DNA of 64,000 bases from Paramagnetospirillum caucaseum (GCF_000342045.1 NZ_AONQ01000002.1:115961-179960), one strand, 5' to 3'; positions 28,282-37,609 are shown, counted from the stretch's first letter. Program-made: numbers and translations. Notes: generated by a model not told the origin, from the sequence alone.

Positions 28282-30174
28282 ATGGCAAGCGACGTGGGCA
28301 ATAGCGACCGCGATCTGGATCGGCAGTCGCCGGGTTTCATCAGGCAGTTCATCCGCCTGGCCGGCCCCTATTGGCAATCGGGCGAGAAGTGGAAGGTGCG
28401 GGGTCTGGTCGCCCTGCTGCTCGGCCTGACCGTCGCCCAGGTGGTCGTCCCCATCCTGATCAATCTGTGGAGCGCCGAACTGTTCGACGCGCTCGAACAG
28501 AAATCCATGGACAAGTTCTTCGGCCAGATCGTCGAGATCGGCCTGATCCTGCTGGCCTCCATGACGGTCACCGCCACCCATCTGCGGGTCAAGCGCGCCA
28601 TCCAGCTGGGCTGGCGCCGCTGGCTGACCCGGCGGCTGCAGGACAACTGGATGGCCATGGGCCACCATTACCAGCTGATGCACATGCCCGGCGACCACGA
28701 CAATCCCGACGGCCGCATCGCCGAGGACATCCGGCTGACCACCGAGACGGCCATCGACCTGATCCACTCGCTGTTCTACTGCGCCCTGCTGCTGGCCAGC
28801 TTCGTGCAGATCCTGTGGATCCTGTCCGGCGACCTGACCCTGTCCCTCGGCGGGGTGGAGTTCTCGGTTCCCGGCCACATGGTGTGGGTGGCGCTGTTCT
28901 ACGCCTCGTGCGCCTCGTCCCTGGCCCTGTGGGTGGGCCGCCCGCTGATCGGCGCCACCGACCGGCGACAGACCGCCGAGGCCAATTTCCGCTTCGGGCT
29001 GGTCCGGGCGCGCGAGAATTCCGAGGCCATCGCCCTGCTGCACGGCGAGGTGGGCGAGCGCCGCCGCTTCTCCGAACTGTTCCGCGGCATCGAGGGCGCC
29101 TGGAACCGCCAGACCGCCGGGCTGATCCGCCTGTTCCTGTTCACCTCGGGCTACGCGGTGTTCTCCACCGCCTTCCCCATCCTGATCGCCGCGCCGCGCT
29201 ACATCTCCGGCGTCATCTCGCTGGGCCATCTGATGCAGACTGCCCAGGCCTTCCAGCAATTGTCCCAGGCGCTGTCCTGGCCGGTGGACAACCTGCAGAA
29301 GGTGGCCGAGTGGCGCGCCTCGGTGGAGCGGGTCATGTCGCTGCACGACGCCCTGCAGGCGCTCAGGGACGATTCGTCGCGGCCCGACGCCCACACCGTC
29401 ATCGTCCAGAAGGCGGCCATCCCCACGCTGTGCTTCCACGACCTGACCATCGCCAATTCCGACGGCGCCGTGGTGATCGAGGGCTTCAGCGCCGAGATCA
29501 TCGGCGGCGAGCATGTGCTGATCGGCGGCGATCCCGGCGCGGCGGTCAAGCTGTTCAAGGTGGTGGCCGGGCTGTGGCCGTGGGGGCGCGGCACGGTGGA
29601 CCTGCCCTGCGACGCCCACATCTTCTTCATGCCCCAGCGGCCCTACATGCCCATCGGCACGTTGCGCGGCGTGCTGACCTATCCCTCGGCCATGGAATGC
29701 TTCCCCGACGACCAGTTGGAAGGCGCCCTGGAGCGGGTCGGACTCGGCCACCTGATGCCGCGCGTCGACGACACCGCCATCTGGGAGCAGAACCTGACCG
29801 CCGGCGAGCAGCAGCGCCTGGGCTTCGCACGGCTGCTGCTGCACCGGCCCAAATGGCTGTTCCTGCAGGAGGCCACCGACGCGCTCGACCCCGACGGCGA
29901 GCGCAAGCTGATGCAGATGCTGCTCGACGAACTCCCTGCCGCCACTATTCTCACCGTCGGTTTCCACGCCGAACTGGAGCAGTACCACCAGCGCAAGCTG
30001 ACGCTGATCCCCTCGCCCGACGGGACCATCCTGGTGCGCGAAAGCCGTAAGGACTGGGACCAGCCCAAGCGCGGCATGAACTGGGGCGGCCGCCTGTTCG
30101 GCAACCTGCTGCGCCGGGGCGAGCGCCGGGCGCTTTCCGACGGCCTGACCAAGCGCGGGGACAAGCGGCGGTAG
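28282..30174 (+). CDS. SbmA/YddA-type ABC fusion protein with degenerate ATPase site
   Basis: A 630-residue fusion of a six-helix permease (about residues 25-360) and an ABC domain (about 390-590), like the ABCD/peroxisomal or YddA half transporters. The fold landmarks are clear, for example AGLWPWGRG after the P-loop and ALDPDGE after Walker B. The catalytic residues are not: the P-loop reads GGDPGAAVK (415-423), without the GK(S/T) lysine; the signature reads LTAGEQQ (505-511); Walker B reads LFLQE (526-530), with Gln for the Mg-binding Asp. ATP hydrolysis is therefore doubtful. The frame itself is intact and long, so it is not a simple pseudogene. Substrate unknown. Confidence 0.85.
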   Translation: MASDVGNSDRDLDRQSPGFIRQFIRLAGPYWQSGEKWKVRGLVALLLGLTVAQVVVPILINLWSAELFDALEQKSMDKFFGQIVEIGLILLASMTVTATHLRVKRAIQLGWRRWLTRRLQDNWMAMGHHYQLMHMPGDHDNPDGRIAEDIRLTTETAIDLIHSLFYCALLLASFVQILWILSGDLTLSLGGVEFSVPGHMVWVALFYASCASSLALWVGRPLIGATDRRQTAEANFRFGLVRARENSEAIALLHGEVGERRRFSELFRGIEGAWNRQTAGLIRLFLFTSGYAVFSTAFPILIAAPRYISGVISLGHLMQTAQAFQQLSQALSWPVDNLQKVAEWRASVERVMSLHDALQALRDDSSRPDAHTVIVQKAAIPTLCFHDLTIANSDGAVVIEGFSAEIIGGEHVLIGGDPGAAVKLFKVVAGLWPWGRGTVDLPCDAHIFFMPQRPYMPIGTLRGVLTYPSAMECFPDDQLEGALERVGLGHLMPRVDDTAIWEQNLTAGEQQRLGFARLLLHRPKWLFLQEATDALDPDGERKLMQMLLDELPAATILTVGFHAELEQYHQRKLTLIPSPDGTILVRESRKDWDQPKRGMNWGGRLFGNLLRRGERRALSDGLTKRGDKRR

Positions 30175-30382
30175 ATTGTGGACTGCCGCCCACGCCCGCT
30201 CGGGGCCATGGGCCCCAAACCCCATTCATTTATACACAGTCCACGCCCCCTCCCCCGGCGAGGCCGGAGGAAGGTCGGGGTGAGGGGAAAGAGTGTGTCC
30301 TACCTAGCGCCCAACGCCCTGATTCATAAAATCAAAGGGTGGCCGGGGCATTGGCCCCGGACGGGTTCGGGCGATAGCCCGA
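30175..30382. repeat. Palindromic intergenic repeat, copy 2 (split by about 100 bp)
   Basis: Read on the minus strand, 30310-30385 repeats GGGCTATCGCCC and CCGGGGCCAATGCCCCGG of copy 1, and 30175-30235 repeats ATGAATGGGGTTTGGGG and GGGCGGCAGTC. Between them lies about 100 bp with a CCGGCCTCGCCGG hairpin and a GGGAGGGGGC tract, plus a second hairpin around ATTTTATGAAT. Nothing here looks coding. The element may also terminate the two convergent genes. Confidence 0.65.
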
Positions 30383-31740
30383 TTACGTCCTCTGGCCCTT
30401 GATCATCTCCCGGTACCACTTGCCGGAATTCTTCAGGGTGCGCTTCTGGGTATCGAAGTCGACGTGGTAGAGGCCGAAGCGCGGGCCGTAGCCCGAGCCC
30501 CACTCGAAATTGTCCAAGAGCGCCCAGACGAAATAGCCGCGCACGTCGGCCCCCCCGGCCACCGCGTCCAGCATGGCCTGCTGGTACTCGCGGAAATAGG
30601 CGAGGCGATGGGTGTCGTCGACCACGCCGTTCTCGTCGGGGGTATCGCTGCCCGCCCCGCCGCCGCAGCCGTTCTCGGTGACGTAGACCGGCAGCTTGTA
30701 GCGCCGGGTGAGCGTCAGCAACTCGTCCCTGAACACCTCGGGGAAAATGGGCCAGCCCACCTCGGGGTGGTTGGCGGATTCAGGGGGAGCGCCCCAGCCG
30801 TAGCCCCAGGTGGTGCCCGCGTCGGCCTTGGCGTAGATCGGGCCGTAATGGTTCAGCCCCATCCAGTCGGTGGGCCGGCAGATACGCGCCAGATCGCCGG
30901 CCTGGACATAGGGCTCGACATCGCGGGCCATGATCTCGGGATAGTGGCCCAGATGCTGCGGGTCGCAGAAGACCCCGTTCCAGTGGGCGTCGAGCAGGTC
31001 GGCCGCCGCCTGGTTCTCGGCCAGTCCGCCCTCGGGCCGGACGATCTGGCGGTTGTGGATGGCGCCGATGGAGACGCCCGGAACATGGTCGCGCAGCACG
31101 TCCACGCCCATGCCGTGGGCGAGGTTGACATGATGGATGGCCTTCATGTGGGCGGCGCGGTCGGTCACCCCCGGCCGCCGCCCACGTCGATGGCGTAGCC
31201 GAACATGGTGAACACCGAGAATTCGTTGAAGGTGGCGAAGTGCTTGACCCGGTCGCCGTAGCGTTTGGCCGCCAGCACGGCGTAATCGGCGAACCAGCCG
31301 GCGCAGTCGCGGTTGGTCCAGCCGCCCAGGTCGTCCAGGGCCTGGGGCAGGTCCCAGTGATAGAGGCACACCCAGGGGGTGATCCCCGCCTCCAGCACCC
31401 CGTCGATGAGGCGGTCGTAGAAGTCGAGGCCCTTCTCATTGACCTGCCCCTTGCCCTTGGGCAGCAGGCGCGGCCACGCGATGGAGAAGCGATAGGCGTC
31501 GACGCCCAGGTCCCGGATCAGCCCCACATCCTCGGGCCAGCGGTGGTAATGGTCGCAGGCCACGTCGGCGTTGGCGCCGGTCCACACGCCGCCCTGCAGG
31601 CGGCAGCGGGTATCCCAGATGCTGGGGCCGCGCCCATCCTCCCTGGTGGCGCCCTCCACCTGGAAGGCCGAGGTGGACACGCCCCAGACGAAATCGGGCC
31701 GCAGGCCCACCGTCCTGGTCTTGGTCTTTCCGGCGCCCAT
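30383..31740 (-). pseudogene. GH1 beta-glucosidase with a single frameshift
   Basis: Together the two frames encode a full-length (about 450 aa) family-1 glycoside hydrolase, which cleaves beta-glucosides. The first part (31740 to 31165) starts at ATG behind GGGAGGGGAGC. It holds [34 protein letters not shown] and the acid/base motif TFNEF, then stops at TGA 31165-31167. The second part (frame opening by about 31168, to 30383) continues with RAAHMKAIHHVNLAHG, WMGLNHYGP, the nucleophile motif YVTENG and LLDNFEWGSGYGPRFGL. The switch lies in the G-rich tract 31168-31192 and fits loss of one base. No other damage is visible, so the change is recent or is a sequencing error. Confidence 0.85.
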
Positions 31741-31811
31741 GCTCCCCTCCCGGCTGGCTGACGTCGGAAAATCTTCCCACCCCAGGCCGGCGCCGTCAAG
31801 GAACCGCCCCC

Positions 31812-32297
31812 CTATTTCCCGGCGACCACCTCGATGCTGCCGATCATCTTGGTATGGCTGAGGCCGCAATACTCGGCGCATTGCAGACGCACCCGGCCCG
31901 AGGCCGGGGTGGTCAGGGTGACCACCCGGACTTCTCCGGGGGTCAGCAGCACCTCGGCCTCGCCGATGGCCGCCGAATGCACCGTATCCTCGGCCAGCAG
32001 GTGCAGACGGTAGGTCTTGCCCGGCTCCAGCTCCAGGGCCGGGCTGAACTCCCAGCGCTTGGCCAGCACGGGGATGTCGGAGCCGGCGGGCGGCCGCACC
32101 ACCGGAATGCCGTCCAGGCTCTGGCCGGTGCCATGGGCGGCCAGCAGAGCCAGATGGCGGCCGTGGAACTCGCTCGGCTCCGCCTTGTAGGTTTCCGCCG
32201 GCAGCACGTCCAAACCGCCGGTGCGGCCCATCACCCAGCCCAGCGCCAGGATGGCGGTGGCGGCCAGCAGGGCCAGCGGCGCGAAGCCCTTAAGCAT
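31812..32297 (-). CDS. CuA-containing subunit II of a second heme-copper reductase
   Basis: A 161-residue protein with one N-terminal TM segment (about 5-22) and a periplasmic cupredoxin domain. The CuA site is complete: [12 protein letters not shown] (C-x3-C-x3-H-x2-M, about 140-151) plus an upstream His in DTVHSAAI. It would accept electrons from cytochrome c and pass them to subunit I. It shares the rare VVRPPAGSD segment with the subunit II at 39306-39851, so the two are paralogues. Its start overlaps the subunit I gene by 8 bp. Confidence 0.85.
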   Translation of the reverse strand: MLKGFAPLALLAATAILALGWVMGRTGGLDVLPAETYKAEPSEFHGRHLALLAAHGTGQSLDGIPVVRPPAGSDIPVLAKRWEFSPALELEPGKTYRLHLLAEDTVHSAAIGEAEVLLTPGEVRVVTLTTPASGRVRLQCAEYCGLSHTKMIGSIEVVAGK

Positions 32298-33648
32298 TGC
32301 CGTCCTCCTCGCCCCGCTTGAGCAGACGGGAGAGCGCCATCCACACGAAGATGATTCCGCCCAGCACCGCCAGGCCGGTTCCCATGCCGACCACACCCAT
32401 GGATACTTTTTTCCACAGGGTATTCAGCCCCTGGTCGATTCCGGTGGTCTTGCGCGGCACGCCGGCGGCGCCGGCCAGGAAGAAGCCCAGAGCATGGACC
32501 AGCTGGCCCCAGCCGTAGAGGTGGAACTGCAGGCGCACGCCCCGGCCCGTTCCGATGCTGCGCCCCAAAGCGGGCAGTAGATTGACCAGCACCACGCCCA
32601 TCAGGCCCAACTGCACCCCACCGATCACCGCGTGGTAGTGCGACGGCGTCCGGGTGTCGGCCACGCCGAGGAAGAATCCGGCGAAGCCGCCGATGGCGAA
32701 GACGAACAGCGACAGCGCCAGGGAGAGGAAGGCGGGCGAGCGCCAGTCGCGCGGCCCCTGGACCAGCTTCCAGGCCAATCCCATCCCCATCACCAAAGGC
32801 GGCAGCGGCAGCCCCACCCACAGCAGGCGGGTGAACACCTGGCGGTGCTCGAGGCCCAGCACGTCGCCGCCGGTGAGGTAGATCAGCGGCGAGACCGCCG
32901 CGAACAGGGCCAGGGCGGCGAAGCAGGCACGGCCCAGGCCGGCAGGGACCGGCCCGGCGCCGAAATGACGCTCGGCGAGCGCCTGCCAGGCGATCATCAG
33001 GATCATGGTGTTGACCAGCTGCAGCACATGGCCGCCGCCCCAGAACACCCGCTCGTTGAACAGGTCGGCATCGGTCCCCGCCGGGATCAGCGCCCAGGCG
33101 ATCAGGAAGCAGGCCAGGGCGGCCAAATAGGCCAGACCGGCGCAGGCGATGCCGAACCGCGCCACGACGGGACTGCGCAGCACCGGCATCAGCCGCAGGC
33201 AGGCCAGGGCCACGCCGGCGGCGTGCACGCCGAGGCCGATATAGAACAAGGGATGTCCGACCACCGGGACATAGTTGTTGAGCGAGGGCTCGCCCTGGTC
33301 GGCCAGGGCCGGAATCAGCAGCAGCACGACGCCCAGGACACCGAGGATCAACGCGACGCGGCCCAGCGCGTCGCCCTTGGGACAGGGCGGCGCCGCCATG
33401 GCCGACAGCGCCCCCAGGGCGGCCAGGAACCACACCTCGAAGGACAGGACGACGTGGGTGACCAGGGCGCGGTAGAAGAAGTGCGGCCCCCAGGGCAGCC
33501 AGTCCTGCACCTTGGGAGTGCGCGACAGGCCGAGCGCCAGGGCCAGCAGCCCGGCGACGGCCAGCGAGCCGATGGCCAACAGCGCCCAGCCGCGCAATTC
33601 GGCCCGGCGTGCCGCCGACAACCCGTCGACCTTCCAGGAATGATCCAT
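32290..33648 (-). CDS. Divergent heme-copper reductase subunit I with incomplete active-site ligands
   Basis: A 452-residue polytopic protein with about 12 TM segments. Recognisable ligands: heme-b His65 in LVTHVVLSFEVWF, His207 in FWGGGHVLQLVN (position of the first CuB ligand), and SHYHAVIGGV (His337 and His339, heme ligands of the tenth helix). Where the two adjacent CuB histidines normally stand, it reads LEHRQVF (about 266-272), so only one His remains. The crosslinked tyrosine four residues after His207 is Leu. Oxygen reduction by the usual mechanism is therefore unlikely; NO reduction or an electron-transfer or regulatory role is possible. ATG 33648 follows a region without homology. 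Confidence 0.75.
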   Translation of the reverse strand: MDHSWKVDGLSAARRAELRGWALLAIGSLAVAGLLALALGLSRTPKVQDWLPWGPHFFYRALVTHVVLSFEVWFLAALGALSAMAAPPCPKGDALGRVALILGVLGVVLLLIPALADQGEPSLNNYVPVVGHPLFYIGLGVHAAGVALACLRLMPVLRSPVVARFGIACAGLAYLAALACFLIAWALIPAGTDADLFNERVFWGGGHVLQLVNTMILMIAWQALAERHFGAGPVPAGLGRACFAALALFAAVSPLIYLTGGDVLGLEHRQVFTRLLWVGLPLPPLVMGMGLAWKLVQGPRDWRSPAFLSLALSLFVFAIGGFAGFFLGVADTRTPSHYHAVIGGVQLGLMGVVLVNLLPALGRSIGTGRGVRLQFHLYGWGQLVHALGFFLAGAAGVPRKTTGIDQGLNTLWKKVSMGVVGMGTGLAVLGGIIFVWMALSRLLKRGEEDGNA

Positions 33649-33709
33649 GCCGCCCCTATCCGTCTCAAGCCGCGTCACCCCGGCCGGAAAGCCGGGGTGA
33701 CGGTTCTTG

Positions 33710-34213
33710 TCACTTGAACTCGAACTTGCCGTTCTCTTCGTCGAAATCGACCACGAAAACCTGGCGGGGCACAAGCTCGACGGTGACCTCGGCCACCTGG
33801 TCGAAGACGGTGGGGTCATTGCCGTCGCGCATGCGCGCCGTGATGACGTGGCGGCCGGTCTTGATCTCGCGCGAATCGTAGAAGCGCGAGCGTCCGTCAC
33901 CCGACAGGCCGGCCGGCTTGGCGACCTGCGAGAACACCTTGACGCCGTCGATGTCCATTTCCAGCGTCACCGCGTTGCGCTCGCGGCCGCAGGACTGCTT
34001 GGCCCGCATGTTGGGCGGCAGCTTGGCCAGTTCCTCGGCCGAACGCTCCTTGCATTCGCCGACCTTCTGCCCGGCATGGGTCAGCGACAGCTTCAGCAGG
34101 GCGTTGTCCGGGTTGTGATGGCGGTAGACCGGATTGGACGCGAAATAGGCGATCATCACGGCGAAGGCGGCATAGGCCACCGCCTGGCCGGCGATGTAAC
34201 GGGGCTTGATCAT
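33710..34213 (-). CDS. Membrane-anchored periplasmic protein, unknown (respiratory cluster)
   Basis: A 167-residue protein with one N-terminal TM segment (about 9-27) and a soluble domain with beta-sandwich character, including two cysteines (KVGECKE and QSCGRE) that could form a disulfide. Its start overlaps the stop of the cytochrome b/ferredoxin gene by 4 bp (ATGA type), so the two are translated together. It resembles FixH-like accessory proteins only in layout. An assembly or electron-transfer accessory role is inferred from position. Confidence 0.65.
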   Translation of the reverse strand: MIKPRYIAGQAVAYAAFAVMIAYFASNPVYRHHNPDNALLKLSLTHAGQKVGECKERSAEELAKLPPNMRAKQSCGRERNAVTLEMDIDGVKVFSQVAKPAGLSGDGRSRFYDSREIKTGRHVITARMRDGNDPTVFDQVAEVTVELVPRQVFVVDFDEENGKFEFK

Positions 34214-35784
34214 TCCGCCACCCTCCTTCTGGTGGATTCGGGACGCACGATGGGCGGCAACTCCTCCAGCGCCACCCGGAAACCGGCCAGTTCCGACATC
34301 AGGGCCTTGGTCTCTGTGCTGGCGGCCCAGAACAGGCGTACCCGGTCGCGCGGCACGGCGCCGCGCAGCTTGGGCACCCGCTCGCCGTTCATGCGCAGTT
34401 CGGTCCATTCCGGCCCCAGGCGGTAGAAGCACTCGCCCGGACGGCAGGCGGTGACCAGCACGCCGTCGGCCAGATCCTTGTTGAACACGTAGTCGATCAG
34501 CGAGGGCGGCATCATGCCGGTGCAATGCAGGGGCAGAACGCCCACCGACGGACCCTTGAGGTGGTCCAGCACCGCCCCGTGCTCGCAGCCGATCACCAGA
34601 ACCCGGTTCTTGCCCACCAGGCCGTGGGTGCGGGCGGAAACCCGTTTCACCATCAGGTCGAAGGTGAAGTCGGGAATGTCGATGGCGGTGTTGCGGGTCT
34701 CGCCCGCATGGGGCAGGAACGGATTGGTCTTGTTGCACGACGCCATGCACATGCCGCAGCTGGTGCACAGATCGGGCTGGACCACCGCCAGCTTGGCGCT
34801 GGCATGCAGCCCATCGGTGCGCGGGCGCAGGACCACGGCGCCGAACGGGCAGTCCGAGGCGCAGTTGCCGCAGCCGTTGCAGATGTCCGAGGTGACCACC
34901 GCGGCGGCACGGCGCTTGCGGCGGAAGGCCATCCACGGCATCAGCGACAGGAACATGCTGGCGCCGATGGACACCGCCCAGGTCACCAGCGGCCCCTTGG
35001 CGTCGTACAGCGGATACAGCGCCATGAAGTACCAGTCGGGATTGAGGTCGCCGATGGCCTTGCCCAGGTCGGCCGGCGGATGGCTCTGGGCCGGATGGAT
35101 CAGCGACAGCGCCACCAGCATGATGGAGGTGCCGATGATCAGCGGCCGCGGCGGATTGGTGTTGGCGCGGTTGATACGCAGGATGTGCACCCACATGGCC
35201 ATCAGCAGGAACAGCGGCACGGCGATGTGGATGAAGATCAGCAGGGTGAAGAAACGGTCGGTCAGCGCGCCGGGATTGAGGAAATTGCGCGCGATGCTCT
35301 GGCCGAAAATGCCCAGGAAGTCCATCCACTCGGCGGTGCCGATGGCCAGGTACTGGGCCAGTTCGTCCCACACCAGCCAATAGCCGGTGATGCCGGAGCT
35401 GAACACCATCCAGATCAGCGGCACGCCAGTGAACCAGGCGAACCAGCGGGCGCCGTGATAGCGGTCCAGCGCCCACTCACGCAGCAGGTGGAGCATCATG
35501 GTCAGCACCATGGCGTCCGAGCCGTAGCGGTGCAGCGAGCGGATCAGGCCGCCCCAGTACCATTGCTCGCGCGAGATGTGCTCGATGGAACTCCAGGCGC
35601 GCACCGCGCTGGTGTCGTAGGGCACGAACAGGTACAGCCCGGTGGCGCCCACCACCCAGAAGAAGAACCAGGACATGGCGCCCAGGCAGTACATGGGGTT
35701 GGACTCGCGGCCCACCAGCATGTCCCAGCCGCTCTCGAAGCGGAAGAGGCCCGCTCTGACGGCGGATTTGATTGGATTAGACAA
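34210..35784 (-). CDS. Cytochrome b - 2x[4Fe-4S] ferredoxin - FlpD/MvhD-like fusion protein
   Basis: A 524-residue membrane redox protein. Residues about 30-235 are a cytochrome b N-terminal domain with two bis-His pairs at 14-residue spacing, from LHRYGSD to LHLLRE and from HIAVPLF to WVHILR. Further TM segments follow to about 300. About 310-365 holds two ferredoxin motifs, CNGCGNCASDCP and CTSCGMCMASC. About 390-500 resembles the FlpD/MvhD hydrogenase iron-sulfur subunit: LHCTGMMPP and ACRPGECFYRLG match its cluster motifs, though the first CxxC is reduced to one Cys. It probably links the quinone pool and a cytosolic carrier to the neighbouring reductases. Confidence 0.82.
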   Translation of the reverse strand: MSNPIKSAVRAGLFRFESGWDMLVGRESNPMYCLGAMSWFFFWVVGATGLYLFVPYDTSAVRAWSSIEHISREQWYWGGLIRSLHRYGSDAMVLTMMLHLLREWALDRYHGARWFAWFTGVPLIWMVFSSGITGYWLVWDELAQYLAIGTAEWMDFLGIFGQSIARNFLNPGALTDRFFTLLIFIHIAVPLFLLMAMWVHILRINRANTNPPRPLIIGTSIMLVALSLIHPAQSHPPADLGKAIGDLNPDWYFMALYPLYDAKGPLVTWAVSIGASMFLSLMPWMAFRRKRRAAAVVTSDICNGCGNCASDCPFGAVVLRPRTDGLHASAKLAVVQPDLCTSCGMCMASCNKTNPFLPHAGETRNTAIDIPDFTFDLMVKRVSARTHGLVGKNRVLVIGCEHGAVLDHLKGPSVGVLPLHCTGMMPPSLIDYVFNKDLADGVLVTACRPGECFYRLGPEWTELRMNGERVPKLRGAVPRDRVRLFWAASTETKALMSELAGFRVALEELPPIVRPESTRRRVAE

Positions 35785-35841
35785 GGCGAAATTTCCTTTT
35801 CGTTTCCATTTTCTTGCCCCCTCGGCGGGTGCGGGCGGGAA

Positions 35842-36645
35842 TCATCGCGGCGCCCTGCGGCTGTCGCGCCACATGCGGATGGTCATCCAGATGATGGTCA
35901 GCACGGCGAGAAAACCCGATCCGATGCTGAAGAAGATGCCGAAATCGAAGCGGTAGGCATCGGAATGAGGGTCGTAGACGGTACAGAAGAAGCGGACCCG
36001 GTCGCTGATGGATTGCAGCGAGGTCAGCGCCGCGGTACGGCCCAGCACCAGATCCTTCAGCGGCTCGACCAGCAGCGGCAGCTCGAAATTCTCGCCGTAG
36101 ACCTGGCGGTAGATGCTGCCGTCCTTGTCCAGCACGGTGGTCTGGGCGATATGGTCGAAGCCGCGCGAGGTCACGTACCAGGTGAAGCCCAGCTCGGCCG
36201 ACAGGGCCTCCATGGTGGCGTGGTTGCCGGCCAGGAAGGTCCAGTTCTTGAGGTCGATCCCCTGCTGGCGCGCGTACATCTTGAGATTGGCCGGGGTGTC
36301 GCGCACCGTGTCGAAGCCGATGGACAGCACCTGGAAACTGTCGTCGCCCAGGGCCTTGCGCGCCCCCGACACCGCCTTGGCCACGTTCTGGGTGGTGACC
36401 GGGCAGGTATGGTCGCAGGCGGTGTAGATCATGCTGATCACCACCGGCTTGCCGCGGAACTGGGTGATGTCCACCGCCTGGCCGTCCTGGTCCAGCAATT
36501 GGTGGGACCCGACCACGTTGCCCTCGGCGGCGCGCGAGCGCTTCAGCGCTTCCTCCGCGGTGGCGGAAACGGTGGGCGCCGCATGGGCGGTGAGGCTCCC
36601 CGCGGAGAGGAGCCCCAACAGAATCAGGACACTTGCGCGTATCAT
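35842..36645 (-). CDS. SCO1/SenC-type copper chaperone with C-terminal TM
   Basis: A 267-residue thioredoxin-fold protein with signal peptide (about 1-22). The copper-binding pair is CDHTCP (about 77-82) and the third ligand is His in GFDHIAQT. Such proteins load CuA of heme-copper reductases. The C-terminus has an extra region (about 195-235) and a TM helix (about 238-258), which is unusual because SCO proteins are normally anchored at the N-terminus. It lies between ctaB and the cytochrome b fusion, and 9 bp separate it from ctaB. Confidence 0.9.
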   Translation of the reverse strand: MIRASVLILLGLLSAGSLTAHAAPTVSATAEEALKRSRAAEGNVVGSHQLLDQDGQAVDITQFRGKPVVISMIYTACDHTCPVTTQNVAKAVSGARKALGDDSFQVLSIGFDTVRDTPANLKMYARQQGIDLKNWTFLAGNHATMEALSAELGFTWYVTSRGFDHIAQTTVLDKDGSIYRQVYGENFELPLLVEPLKDLVLGRTAALTSLQSISDRVRFFCTVYDPHSDAYRFDFGIFFSIGSGFLAVLTIIWMTIRMWRDSRRAPR

Positions 36646-36654
36646 GGCGGTGTT

Positions 36655-37521
36655 CTAACCGGCCAGCAGCGGCTCCACCATGACGGCGGTCAAGAGCAGC
36701 ACCAGCTGGATCAGGGAAGCGAAGAAATTTCCCATGGCCGCGCTTCGTCCGGGCCGCATCACCAGGAGGACGCTCTTGTAGAGGAACCACAACCCGCCCG
36801 CCAGGGCGGCGCCCACATAGAGCGGGCCGGCGCCGAACAGCGCGGGCAGCAGCGACGAGGCCACCAGGGCGACGGTATTGGCCAGGATGATCCAGTTGGT
36901 CTCGGATTCCGGCTTGACCACCGGCAGCATGGGAATGCCGGCGGCGGCGTAATCGTCCTTGAGCGCGGTCGCCAGGCTCCAGAAATGGGGCGGCGTCCAC
37001 AGGAACAGGATCAGGGCCAGGATCAGGGATTCGGGGCTGAGCGTCGGAACCGCCACGGCGGCGCCCGCCAGCACGGCGAAGCTGCCCGACAACCCGCCGA
37101 TCACGATGTTCCAGGCGGTGCGGCGCTTCAGCCAGACGGTGTAGACGATGCCGTAGACGAAGGCGCCGAGAAAGACATGGAGCGCCGCCCAGGCATTGGC
37201 GGCGAAGGCGGCCAGGGCCACCGCGGCGACGGTCAGCGCCAGCAGCCCCAGAGGCCACAGCGGACCGGCGGTGAACTGGCCGGTGACGAAGGGACGGTTG
37301 CGGGTGCGGTTCATCTTGGGATCGATGTCGCGCTCCCAGTAGTGATTGAAGGCGCCGGCCGCGGCGGCCGACAGCAGCACGGCCACGGCCACGGCCACGA
37401 CCTGGGAGGTCTCGGGAACGGCACCCTTGGTTACCAGGGCTCCGGCGATGGCCGCCAGGGCGCAGAACACGCCGATGCGCAGCTTGAACACCGACGCCAG
37501 GACTTTAAGGTTCGCCGTCAT
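36655..37521 (-). CDS. ctaB: Protoheme IX farnesyltransferase (heme O synthase)
   Basis: This UbiA-family membrane prenyltransferase adds a farnesyl chain to heme b to give heme O. The 288-residue product has eight to nine TM segments. The prenyl-diphosphate-binding motif reads NHYWERDIDPKMNRTRNRP (about 61-79). Two further landmarks are YTVWLKRRTAWNIVIGG and FLWTPPHFWSLA. ATG 37521 is preferred over an upstream GTG at 37533. With ctaA at 40193-41257 it can supply heme O and heme A, so the cluster's reductases probably use an A- or O-type heme. Confidence 0.95.
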   Translation of the reverse strand: MTANLKVLASVFKLRIGVFCALAAIAGALVTKGAVPETSQVVAVAVAVLLSAAAAGAFNHYWERDIDPKMNRTRNRPFVTGQFTAGPLWPLGLLALTVAAVALAAFAANAWAALHVFLGAFVYGIVYTVWLKRRTAWNIVIGGLSGSFAVLAGAAVAVPTLSPESLILALILFLWTPPHFWSLATALKDDYAAAGIPMLPVVKPESETNWIILANTVALVASSLLPALFGAGPLYVGAALAGGLWFLYKSVLLVMRPGRSAAMGNFFASLIQLVLLLTAVMVEPLLAG

Positions 37522-37560
37522 CACCACTCCCACCCTTTCAAGAAATTCCGCCTTGGAGGG

Positions 37561-37592
37561 AAAACGGGCGGGACCCGAGGGTCCCGCCCGCC
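37561..37592 (-). terminator. Terminator behind the main reductase genes
   Basis: CGGGCGGGACCC (37565-37576) and GGGTCCCGCCCG (37579-37590) form a 12-bp stem with a two-base loop; on the minus strand it is followed by TTTTCCC. It separates the small-subunit/II/I transcript from ctaB and the genes behind it. Confidence 0.9.
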
Positions 37593-37609
37593 TTTACCCA
37601 GGTCCTGGA

